Assembly: GCF_918797505.1 (NCBI RefSeq)
Contig: NC_092795.1
Location: forward strand, 18,587,131-18,651,130
Direction: 5' to 3'
DNA from: Bemisia tabaci
Lineage: Eukaryota > Arthropoda > Insecta > Hemiptera > Aleyrodidae
Length of the DNA: 64,000 bases
Of this stretch, positions 34,375-44,460 are shown piece after piece. The translations under genes and the position numbers were made by a program. The notes beneath the pieces are model-generated. The model was not told the DNA's origin. It ran no database searches and saw only the letters and a program-made list of their open reading frames with translations. Each line of letters starts with the position of its first letter. Within the stretch, counting starts at the first letter, position 1.

Positions 34375-35426
34375 TCCTGGGGATTTATATACTGCTAATA
34401 TATTACCCAGGAAACGCCACCGCAAGTTTCCCTATTGCCGAAAGGCTACGTTGCAGAAAGTCTCCATTCGTCTCTGCTGGTAACAGTCTCATGATAGTAG
34501 CTCTGATTGTGCCCTTTTTGACTGCAAATAACCGGACAAAGCAAATCCGCTGTAACACCTATCAATACGATGGCTCCATTTCCTCGAGCTAAAATTTGAC
34601 CGCATACTTTCTTCCTCTTTGTGTCGCCAAAAATTAACGGTGAGGGGGCGGTGTAATGGTGTATCCGTTTGCTGAGCTCTGGGCCAAACCATCGTCCCCC
34701 CGCGTAAGAGCGTAACTCCGTCCCCACATGACCTCTAAAAAGCACGGAGTTAAATGGGAATTAGGGGTCATCTCAAAGTGCAATTACGCTCATAAGTATA
34801 ACGCGTCGCGTCGATTACCGCACCGGAGCGCGTTTCATGATCTCAATACGTCGGCGACTGAAAGAGATTCGCACGGGAGGGCAAGGATCGGCGTGATTGG
34901 GAAACCTGAAAAGAACTTCATTAGGTTTGAAGATAATACACAGGAGCCGATAATAATTAACTCGCTCGGTGATGAATTAATGATAACAATATCGCTTCCC
35001 ATCACAGCGACTCACCACGCCACGAGCAGCGCCTGCGCCATGCTCGGCCGCGGTGCTGTGTAGCAGCGCCCGATCTCGCCGAGGAATCAAAATGAAATCT
35101 CCGATCCAGCGTTGTCTGCTCGGATCGATATCGGGATGGATATCTGATCTTCAGGAATGATGTTGGGATGCTGGGCGATGTGGTGATAAACATTGACAGT
35201 GTATCTCAGAGACTCCGCACCAAAAATCCAACCAATTAAATGTAATTGAGTGAGGCGACAGCCAAGTTCAGAGGTCATCGCTAGGATAGGAGGGTTAACC
35301 TCCGAAAGAAACTTTTACACCATAGGTAAGATAGCAATTCTGGATCTCTAAAATATTTGTGTCTGATCGCCGGAATGGATAGGCATCGTTAAGCTTCTCG
35401 AGGGAGGGCAACTCGACTAGACTTGA

Positions 35427-35656
35427 CACTGGAAAAAAAACACACATTGGATTTAGAGTCCAGACTCTTAAAAACATCGACAAGAAAAAGTACTCTTGAT
35501 TCAATCAGAATCTAGCTTAAATCAAGAACCAAGCCTCTTAATTTAAGCGGATTTCGTTTTGATTCAAGCAAAATTCCGATTGAATCTAGAATATTTTTTC
35601 TTGTCAATGTTTTCAAGAGTCTAGACTCTAGATCCAATGTGTTTTTTTTTCCAGTG
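35427..35656. mobile_element. CACTGG-family MITE, copy 2 (subfamily B)
   Basis: The ends are CACTGGAAAAAAAACAC and CCAGTG, with GA immediately outside both (35425-35426 and 35657-35658). The interior carries the asymmetric TTCGTTTTGATTCAAGC block that defines subfamily B, in the orientation opposite to copies 5 and 8. Confidence 0.85.
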
Positions 35657-35779
35657 GAGCTTTGAGGAGGGAGAGTCATCAGCTGGTAGGGTAGTGGCTT
35701 AGGGCTGATCGCTAAGAGGAGATGGACACGGACCAAAGAGGGTGCATAGTCACCGATGAACCTAGAGGCCCTGTACTCT

Positions 35780-35885
35780 TGAAATGGACGTATTCAAATT
35801 AGAAAGAACGATATCCATCATGGCATGAGCCCTTTCATGCATGTATTCTTATAGGTCTCAGGGCTCATATCAGAATTGAGATAGT
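35780..35885. repeat. Foldback fragment with ATGAGCCCT centre
   Basis: GCATGAGCCCTTTCATGCAT, then TTCTTATAGGTCTCAGGGCTCAT, forms a hairpin whose reverse complement resembles the centre of the element at 50537-50659. The outer arms are degenerate. Confidence 0.45.
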
Positions 35886-36092
35886 CACTTTTGATTTTAA
35901 CATGCCCAAATTATCCTCCATGTGGCTGATAAGCGTTGTGTTGAGCAACCTCGGCAAAATGCTCATTATGACCACTTAGCAGCCAGCTTAATGAGAAGAC
36001 AAGTGTTGCGATCCATGAGATAATGTTGAACTTCTAAAAATCAACATTTTTAGTGATTTTGCTGAGTTCTCTTTAAAGAAGTATCTCCACGA

Positions 36093-36319
36093 CACTGGAA
36101 AAAAAAACATATTGGATCTAGAGTCCAAACTCTTAAAAACATCAACAAGAAAAAATACTCTTGATTCAATCAGATTTAAGCTTAAATCAAGAACCATACC
36201 TCTTAATTTGAGCGGATTTCCTTTTGATTTAAGCTTAAATCTGATTGAATCAAGAGTATTTTTTCTTGCCAATGTTTTCAAGAGTCTGGACTCAAGATCC
36301 AATGTGTTTTTTTCTAGTA
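36093..36319. mobile_element. CACTGG-family MITE, copy 3 (subfamily A)
   Basis: It starts with CACTGGAAAAAAAAACATAT and ends with TTTTTTTCTAGTA, a mutated CCAGTG. GA precedes the left end and recurs one base beyond the right end, so the duplication is probably eroded. The interior is the symmetric AGCTTAAATC version. Confidence 0.8.
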
Positions 36320-37367
36320 TGATTTTTGACATTTTGATTAAAATAGGTTTCCATGGTTTGAAGAACTCTAGTTTAATCGCGATTCGGCTTCTCCAAGGAA
36401 ATGAGCTGTATACGAAGGGACAATGAAAACGGATAATGCATTGAGTAGCAACAAGTTAAGCTTTCATTCTTTGTCCTCGGTTACTCGATCCAGACCAAAG
36501 CTTTAGGCCGCGCTCACCTTTGATAATTAAAAACTGATACACATAAAAACTGACTCCGCGCTTCAAATTAAAACTCCCGCTAGCCGTGGAAGCTCTTTCT
36601 CCACCGTCGAATTTGGTTTTGTCTTTGTCTATTCACGGCACCCAGCCGGGCCGCCAAACTGCCGGAATTTTTTGTATTTTTCTCTTTTTTATTCAGATCA
36701 ATTGATTTATTGATATGTTTGACTCTGATTGGCAACTCAGGCCGATATGGTGGGTACCGGTACCGCCAATGGTGTTAAGTGATAGGTAGTCCTTTATTGA
36801 TAGCGTTAATAGGAAAATGCAAGGGGCCGCATTGGATCATCAAAGTTTTTCTCTTCAGACACCTCCAACTTAAGGTTTATTTGAACCAACAGTAAGCAAA
36901 CACAATAAAGTTCGAGTAAATTCTGCTGAATTACTGGTTTCAGACCCGATAAAGAATCATTATTTACGTGTTGGAGAGCTTCTCAGCTCGCGCATGCCGC
37001 GAAAACTCTTATAAAAACGCCGATTTCAAGTAGAAAGTCCCCAATTCTTTTTGTCTTCGTGTCTAATCGAATGATGTTTTGGGGTTTAATTGCTGTAAGT
37101 CTTAATGAGTCAGGGTCTACAAAGGCAGTGTCGTTTCTTACATATATGCCATGGGGAAACGGTGCTTGCCGCAGAAATTTGGGAGTAAAATGAGTGTTAT
37201 TTTTAAATTATGTGTGCATTATGAAAAAAACGAAGTAACTTGACTTACAAAAGCAAGAAAAAACAGAGCTAGCATCTTTATTCCATAGGATGTGTCAAAA
37301 TTTACTGAGGCGCAAGCTTTGAAGACAACTGAAGACCTAAATCCTTGAAAAATAACTAGTGCTGCTC

Positions 37368-37470
37368 CTTGATTGTTGAATCGTTATCGAATGACCTTGA
37401 TCGATATATAGCATTGTGAAGATAGGGAGTTATCGATCAGAATCATTCGATAACGATTCAACAATCGACC
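37368..37470. mobile_element. Short foldback, GATTGTTGAATCGTTATCG arms
   Basis: GATTGTTGAATCGTTATCGA near 37371 is mirrored by TCGATAACGATTCAACAATC-type sequence near 37447, and TTGATCGATA pairs with TATCGATCAGAA. The spacer is about 20 bp. The same two blocks, ending CGACCCGC, recur inside the candidate exon at 58.8 kb. Confidence 0.65.
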
Positions 37471-37795
37471 CGCTGCTCGGAGAATGTTTTATAGTCTACC
37501 TCGAAAATTGAGGGCGAAATAGGAATCTGAGCAACCTCCGTGCCTTCTTCATGTCTATGCCACTTCTGATTTTTTGGTCAGAGAAGACCACGGCTCAAAA
37601 GAAATTTTTCCAATGTAGACGGTTAAAATTTTGTGCCAATGCTATGAGTATGATAGATCATGAAGGTTCAGTTTATCATGAATGGATCCACTGGTGGTTA
37701 CACTCCTCATTACGATCACCACCGGGTCACGTGACCGGCAAACGAAGGGGTTATACGTATTTAATTCATAACTCAAAAAGGGAAAAAGTAGAATA

Positions 37796-38152
37796 GGGGG
37801 ATAAAAAGGAGAGGAGGAGAGAGAATATTATAAAATAGAGGAAAGGGAAGAAGAAGAAGAGGAAGAGGATTAAGAAGAAGAGGATGAAGAAGAAGAAGAA
37901 GAAGAAAAGGAGGAGGAGGAAGGAGAAGAGGAAGAGGATGAAGAAGAGAAGGAGGAGGAAGGAGAGGAAGAAGAAGAGGAAGAGGATGAAGAAGAGGAGG
38001 AGGAAGAAGAGGATGAAGAGAATGAAGAAGAAGAGGAGGAGGAAGAAGAGGAAGAAGAAGATGAAGAGGAAGAAGAAGAAGAAGAGGAGGAAGAAGAGGA
38101 GGAGGAAGAAGAGGAAGATGAAGAAGAAGAAAAGGAAGAAGAAGAAGAATAA
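37796..38152. repeat. ~350-bp polypurine tract, GAA/GAG-rich
   Basis: Almost every base is A or G, in GAAGAAGAG and GAGGAGGAA patterns. The 99-codon Lys/Arg-rich ORF across it is a product of this repeat. Mirror-symmetric GA tracts of this length can form H-DNA in vitro. Confidence 0.95.
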
Positions 38153-38732
38153 GTTGAATACGGAAAATATTAATAATAAGTAGAAATGAATGAATATAAT
38201 TCCAGCAAGTGTTGAGGCGCCAATAAATTCCAGGGCAGGGAAGAAAAGGCGCGAACGATCGAGCGTGGCGGTCCGGGGATCGCGAGGAAAGGAGCCAGGA
38301 ATAAAGTGCGGAGATTAGAGTTGAGGGAGGCCCCGCGTGACGCGAACGCCCGCGAACCAGACAGTCGGGCCGCGTCGCGGTGGCGGTCGACCGCGGCGCG
38401 GGGCCCCGGGTTCAGCGGTTAGGCTTAGTTTACCTATTTTATGATTATGGTCGCAGTCCGCTCGCTAATCTAGTTTATACTCCATGCCCGGCTCACACCC
38501 ACGAATCATCACCACCGCCGTGCCGTTATGTCCAAGCTCTTGCTACGGGCACCATTTCCACGGATAAAGGGGCCAATCCCCCTCCCTACCCCTTCTCTGG
38601 ATTTTGAAACCAGATTCAAATTTAAGGGACTCGCCAGGGTGGCGGGATAGCGATCGTTACCTGGGCCTAGCAGCCTGTGGGCCCCGAGGAGGCCCAGCTG
38701 GTATTAAAGGTAGAAATTTGAGAAAAATAGAA

Positions 38733-38947
38733 AACTCATTGGATCTAGAGTCCAGACTCGTAAAAATATAGACAAGAAAAAATACTCTTGATTCAATCAG
38801 ATTTAAGCTTAAATCAAGAACCAAGCCTCTTAATTTGAGCGGATTTCCTTTTAATTTAAGCTTAAATCTAATTGAATCAAGAGTCCTTTTTCTGGTCAAT
38901 TTTTTCAAGAGTCTGGACTCTAGATCCAATGTGTTTTTTTCCCAGTG
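38733..38947. mobile_element. CACTGG-family MITE, copy 4 (subfamily A), left terminus lost
   Basis: The body begins at CATTGGATCTAGAGTCCAGA and runs to a normal TTTTTTTCCCAGTG end. The left CACTGGAAAAAAAACA is replaced by the last bases of a 38-bp sequence that also follows the right end (38695-38732 and 38948-38985). See the separate finding. Confidence 0.8.
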
Positions 38948-40149
38948 CAGCTGATACTGAAGGTAGAAATTTGAGAAAAATAGAAGAGAACAGAGTGATG
39001 AACAAAATAGTTGGAGCCTCTGTCCGATTCATTCTGAGAAACAATTACCACTTGCCTGGAGGACTTAGACCTGTAAGTCAAGGGCCTGGCCCTGTTTACA
39101 CAAGGAAACGCTACTTTTACGTGAATCCATTTTGATTACGTGTTTAAATTTATTATTTTGAGTACCAAAACATTGATTCAAAATCTCTGCAATCGAGGGT
39201 TTTAAATGTTTCCCAAGAGCGATCTCAAAGTGATAAGCGACAAAATATTTTGTAAAAAGTAAAAAAAAAAATAATTCGAGGTTAAGTCACCTTTCAACGC
39301 CAAACGGTCTGGCTGGACGTATTCATGCTTCCTTCCGCGAGCAATCGTGAAATCTGAGAGTGATACCACTATTCGTCCACGTGGGAGCTCGGGTTGCCTA
39401 CACTAAAAACTGAAGGCATGCTGACAGTGAGGTCAAGTCATCGCTCCGCAGGCTACACTCGGTGAATGATCATTGCTGCTTTCTTCTTGGAGGAATTGTG
39501 AAAATTGAGAGTGATATTACTATTCGAACAAAACTTTACAGAATGATTGAAAAATACACCAAAAAAACTTTATTTTGAGGAATTGTTTAAGTCACGGAGG
39601 TGTAATTGGAATTCCAATGAAAAGAAAATTTGATCTCAATTGAGCATGCTCTTCAATGCAAAGCTGCACTCAATCACAAAAGCGTCTGCAACATTTCGTC
39701 GCTGCTCTGACGTAAACGCGTATCTGTATCACCACATGAGCCCCGGAAAGTATAGATTTATACGGGGAACAGGGCTCAAATGGAAAGTGCGATACGCCCT
39801 TACATCAGAGGAGCTACAATTTGTCTGATGTAAATCGAAACAGGTTTCTTTCCTAGTAGCTTGTACGAGATGGTTATTTGAAGAGAGAAATGGCAATCCG
39901 TGACCCATGAGAATCTTAGAAGGAAAAAGTCACCCAAACGAAGAGGAAATCTGCCGGAATTTTTATGGTATAGACTCGACTACTAAAGCTTAAAATTATT
40001 CGCCTACCCGAAAATTAATCGCGGAATTCTCGGAGGAATCGCGGTTCGGGGCGGAACCGATCAGGGAGGGGGAGAATTTGCGGAACCACGTATATTGTGC
40101 CGCCATGCGTTGTAGCCAAAATGTGCCGAAATTTTGAAGAATTATTTCA

Positions 40150-40552
40150 CACTGAAAAAAAAATCTCCGTGTATTTACTATGAAAAGGGTAAAATTACCA
40201 AGAATTCAGGGTTCTATTTGTCCCAGTTTTTTCTTGGTAAAATTACCATTTTGGATTTGGTAATTTTACCGAGAAATCTCGGTAAAATTATTGAACTTTC
40301 TCGGTAATTTTACTGGACTTTGGTAAAAAAGCCAATATTTTTTATCGACTTTGGTAGAATTACTGAGATAAAATGGCAAAGTTACCGGGAATTGATTACC
40401 AATAGAAGTGGTATTCTTACCTGAGAAAAACAGTAAAAATACCGGTTTTTAGGTAAGCTTACCAGTCTGTCTTGGTAAAATTACCAAAAAAAGTGAGATG
40501 GTAAAGGTACCAACGGACCTTTGGTAAAAACGCCGAGAATTTTTTTTCAGTG
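40150..40552. mobile_element. 403-bp MITE, CACTGA ends, packed with GGTAAAATTACC
   Basis: The left end CACTGAAAAAAAAATCTCCG and right end CGAGAATTTTTTTTCAGTG are inverted, with CA immediately outside both (40148-40149 and 40553-40554). The interior contains about nine exact or near copies of the palindrome GGTAAAATTACC (TTGGTAAAATTACCA and variants) in both phases. No ORF. The ends and duplication size resemble the CACTGG families. Confidence 0.75.
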
Positions 40553-40916
40553 CAGGATTCTGATACACATTCTCATTCGAAAAATAGGTGGAAAATATGG
40601 TAGCATTTCGACGTCGCCTCTGATGGAGATTTGATTACGAATGATTGCATCGAGTTTTTTCAGTTCGTATCCTCGCCTTTAAAATTTAAACTCCTTCTTC
40701 CGCGTTCATCAGTCATAAAATACGGGTGTTTCATTTCCATGGTAATCAATAAAATATTTATAGATGAAACTACGGAGCAACAATGTGGTGCTTCCAAATC
40801 GCCGCTTTAGCGAACATCAGGTATCTATTCTCGACTTATGTCAGCTGTTTCGTTCGCAAAGTTGGTAGAAGTCAAATTGTAATTAAGCTTATGAGAACGA
40901 TATGTACATATCGAGG

Positions 40917-41148
40917 GTGAAGCCCCCAAACCACGAATCTCGGTTTGCGACGATTTTTTTTAAAAAGAGGAGTGGTCAACGTCAACTTTTATAGACGTAC
41001 GTAATTTTTCTTCAATGTCCGAGGATAACTCTGAGAGGCCTTGAAGGCATGAGTTTGATTTGTTCTCCTTTTAAAAGAATAAAATAGGAGCATAGATGTT
41101 TAGCATCGCAGCAAGATATGTGGTATCAGGTTTGGGAGTTTCGCCGTC
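40917..41148. mobile_element. ~232-bp foldback, ACCACGTATCT family, copy 2
   Basis: CCCCCAAACCACGAATCTCG is mirrored by AGATATGTGGTATCAGGTTT and GGGAG. GTGGTCAACGTCAAC and AATAAAATAGGAGC blocks match copy 1 at 12758. Noncoding. Confidence 0.6.
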
Positions 41149-41170
41149 GATAATATGTATGTATAGTGTG

Positions 41171-41448
41171 CTGGTTACACGCTTAAATTTCCATCAATTT
41201 CCGATCAAATGGTGACTGGTGCGCACCATCTACCATCAAATTTCTGCGGCCTACAAAAATTTGATGGTAGATGATGGAGCTGTGGGGCTCATCCTTCATC
41301 TGATTTCCACACAACCGTGCTTATTTCATGCTTATTTCAATTAACACGTTGTTTTAATTAATTTTACTCATCAATCTAGATAACTCTCGACCGCCATCTT
41401 GGTCATCATTTTGATCGGAATTTGACGGAAATTTGAGCGTGTCACTAG
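41171..41448. mobile_element. 278-bp foldback, CTGGTTACACGC ends
   Basis: CTGGTTACACGCTTAAATTT at 41171 is mirrored by AAATTTGAGCGTGTCACTAG ending at 41448; the arms are about 42 bp with a few mismatches and include TTTCCGATCAAA against TTTGATCGGAA. An inner hairpin (CCATCTACCATCAAATTT against AAATTTGATGGTAGATGATGG) lies at 41224-41279. No clear target duplication. Confidence 0.65.
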
Positions 41449-42851
41449 GCCATAAGTTGCTTTTACAGCGCACTACTGCGCTCTGCGACGTCTAACCTCC
41501 ACAGGAATCCGTCATGGCAGAGATTTCCCGGAACGATCTTGAGAACGATATTCGACCATAAAAAATCGCCTAGTTTCAGCCCAGATTCTGGTTGTGTTTA
41601 CATACCTAGCGTCAGTGGGCGCCACCTGAACTCAGGGCCACCTCTTATATTTTCTCCAAGCGCAAGTGTGGACGTCCATGGATGGACGTTGAGAAGTGGT
41701 GACAAGAGAGCGCGGCCGGAGGGTATTAATACCGGAGCGAAGATTATCACCAATCACCACCGGCGGTGGAGCGATGATCGGTGTCGGTGAACGTCGCAAC
41801 AACAGCAACAACAGTGCCAGTGTTGCTCGGTGCTCGGGTGCAATGGAGTGCGGTCGTTAACATTTACTGCTCCTTGCGCCGTGTCCCCATGAATATTTAA
41901 ATGTGGGCTTACGTTTATTATTAATGTTAATGACAGGTTACGATAAGCAGATACTGTATAGAAAATAAACACGTGCTCCGCGCGGCGAGGGGTCGGGAGG
42001 GGGCTCCGGACCCCCGAGATGACTACCGTTGCTTGCCTACTCGTTGGGGTCTACGAGCCTCAGCTCAGACTCCAGGATCTGCGACTTGGAGGTCATGGGA
42101 GGAAAAAGCTGGTGAGCCCACAAAGAGGAGGAAAATGGACAGAGTTCAATAGAAACAAACCTAGTCACAATTCAGGGGAAAAATGTGTCAAGCTTAGGAG
42201 CAGTTTTGGATTCAAGTATCCTGCTTTTAAATATTTCAAAGTCGAAAATACATTTTTGTAACGTGAAAATAGTAATTAAAATTTGTGCTCAATATTGAGT
42301 CCTATGGATTTACAGCCTCAAGCCTCTTTTTTTCAGTGAGTTTCTGTTCAGTTCAGAGGTCAGTCGCGCATGGCATGGCACGGACTCAGATTTTCATCTG
42401 TAAACGTCAACTCACAACTTTCGGTTTAAAGAGATAAAGCCCTATGAAAAACACGATGAATGGTGTAATTTATCGCCCAATCTGAAGTTTCCTTTATATT
42501 TGGCATGTAGCGATTGCCAAGCCCAAAATTTGACAACTTTTCAATTATGATATTTTTGCTCTCTCTTACTTAGAAGAAAAAAACATCAATCCTGAACATT
42601 GGCCTGTGGAAAATAACTCCTTATCTCTAAAAACCATGAAATATTTTCATTGGCGCATCGTTGCTGTTTGAAACTACTCGATGCATACATTAAGCCTCCC
42701 AAGTTTTTAGACGTTATATTGTGCAGATATGTTCTAATAACACTCCTCTAAGCTCTAAGCAGCAGAAAAAGTATTCTCCTTATAAATTTTTCGCTGCTCT
42801 ACGAAGTAAAAGGTTTTGACGATAACTGCATTTTGAAAAGCTCGACAGCTG

Positions 42852-43081
42852 CACTGGAAAAAAAAACACTTTGGATCTAGAGTCCAGACTCTTGAAAACA
42901 TTTACAAGAAAAAATACTCCTGATTCAATCGGATTTTTGCTTGAATCAAAACGAAATCCACTTAAATTAGGAGGCTTGGTTCTTGATTTAAGTTAGATGC
43001 TGATTGAATCAAGAGTACCTTTTCTTGTCAATGTTTTTAAGAGTCTTGACTCCAGATCCAATGTGTTTTTTTTTTCCAGTG
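42852..43081. mobile_element. CACTGG-family MITE, copy 5 (subfamily B)
   Basis: The ends are CACTGGAAAAAAAAACAC and CCAGTG, with TG immediately outside both (42850-42851 and 43082-43083). The interior matches copy 8 and the reverse of copies 2 and 6. Confidence 0.85.
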
Positions 43082-43609
43082 TGGAGCCGAGATTTTCGGT
43101 TGCTAGAATTCTTTGAAACTATCAAAAACGTGTTAAGTTTTCGCCGCCAAATTTCGACCGGCAGGATCGAGAATCTCGACTTCAGCTACCAAGCGAATCG
43201 GGGTGCGAATACCGCCGAAAATGTTGAACCGTGTAATTTGTCTCTGGACTCTGGTTCTCAGGTTGATTTATCCCCCTCCTCACCCCCCCCCCCCCACCCA
43301 TCTCTCGGGTGGAAACGGTGCGGTCCGTTCTCGGATCTCGTGGGAGGGGCGCGCGTGACGCAGAGATCAACTGGGGGCCTCGATTGTGCCCCGAATTTAT
43401 GGCGTTGCAAAACTGTAATCGATCGAGTTATCGGCTCGATATTAGTAATCGTTTTACCGGACCACCCCCTCCCCCTCTCGCCCCCGATTTCTCCACCTTC
43501 GATCACCACCTTAATCCCATCGCGCGCGTCCACCCTGTTCATGCGTTCAGTGGTTTTGAAGGGAAGTACTGCTGTGCTGAAAGGATAAAAAGCTAGGAGA
43601 ATATTCAAA

Positions 43610-43825
43610 TGTTGCCAAATCTCTTTTCATTGATTGATTATTTTTTAGATACTCTTTTGGTATTTTCTTTTGAATTATTCAGAGAATTTTATCCGCGGTT
43701 TCATCTGAAGTTACCCAAGTTTTTAAGTAAAAATATGGACAACTTCTGTTAAAGATAATTATTTTATTGATGGAAATTTGGCAATATTCGAATGTATATG
43801 CGGCGTTTTTCCCTAGTACGGCATA
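43610..43825. repeat. Diverged TGCTAAGG-family copy
   Basis: ATTCAAATGTTGCCAAATCT near 43603 opens the copy, and GAAATTTGGCAATATTCGAA then GCGGCGTTTTTCCCTAGTAC closes it, matching the arms of the intact element at 60.8 kb. Confidence 0.5.
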
Positions 43826-43973
43826 GTAGGAGGTGGATTAGAACCAGTGTCTGTTCACTCGCCCAATATTTTCCCTCTAATTCCCCGAGCAAGAATGGGT
43901 AATGCCTGGGTTACAAGCCTGCAAGATTTATATGTTTAGACTAGGAGAAAATGTGTATCGGTTTGTAAGGTTT

Positions 43974-44207
43974 TTATAACTTCCCGTTATCGAGAAACCA
44001 TTCAACGTGATTCATTAAAGCTCTTCTGATGTATACAAGTATGTCGAGCAAAAAAGTTCTCGCGTTTCTACCGAAGAAAATAAAATCATAGTTAAGATTT
44101 CGAACCTCCACATTTTCCGAGTATTTTCCTACCTTTGCGTTAAAGTCTCCAGAAATTTTTATCTTACCATGTCTGTCTAATGCTGTAACTGTTCGACTGT
44201 TTCTCAT
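43974..44207 (-). pseudogene. Non-LTR retrotransposon endonuclease fragment (EEP fold)
   Basis: The 77-codon ORF reads GKIKISGDFNAKVGK at about residues 13-27. The GDFNAKVG motif is typical of the apurinic-like endonuclease of LINEs related to craniofacial development protein 2. It is followed by FGRNARTFLLDILV and then ALMNHVEWF, which fits the usual G.RN.RG..LLDF....L.IMNT.F order. The Asp and Asn of the motif are intact, but the domain is truncated at both ends and no reverse transcriptase follows. Two further degenerate copies of the motif lie upstream on the same strand. Confidence 0.6.
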
Positions 44208-44460
44208 CCTTTCGAATTGTTGAGCTCGAGAGCTTTTGTGGAGTTAACTTAAACAAAAGAAAAATGTCGTATTTTTCTACTCATGCGTTCAAGTCTTTAA
44301 TGAAGTTTAACGCACCATGTTTTATTATTGCTGATATCTCTTTATTTTTTTCAATCATTTCTAATGGGGCACAATAGCACCTGTGGTTTAAGCTTGAAAA
44401 ACAAGCATCCTATTTTGCTACTCATGAGTTTAAGTCTCCAATGAAGTTAATGTAACCTCG
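44208..44460 (-). repeat. Two more tandem copies of the endonuclease motif segment
   Basis: On the minus strand, 44268-44313 reads FIKDLNA, stop, VEKYD and 44417-44455 reads FIGDLNS, stop, VAK, each aligned with SGDFNAKVGKY of the intact copy. Spacing is about 148 and 141 bp. The sequences after the motif are also alike (CCATGTCTGTCTAATGCTG, CCATGTTTTATTATTGCTG, CCTCGTCTGTATATCGATG on the plus strand). So a ~145-bp endonuclease segment is present three times in tandem, two copies carrying stops. Confidence 0.55.

Noticed and set aside
37884..38183. 99-codon Lys/Arg-rich ORF
   Set aside because: It is a translation of the polypurine tract and has no non-repetitive content.
42019..42261. 80-codon ORF with a CTG|GTGAGC donor-like site
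   Set aside because: No domain, no partner exon and no supporting leader; a chance donor is likely.
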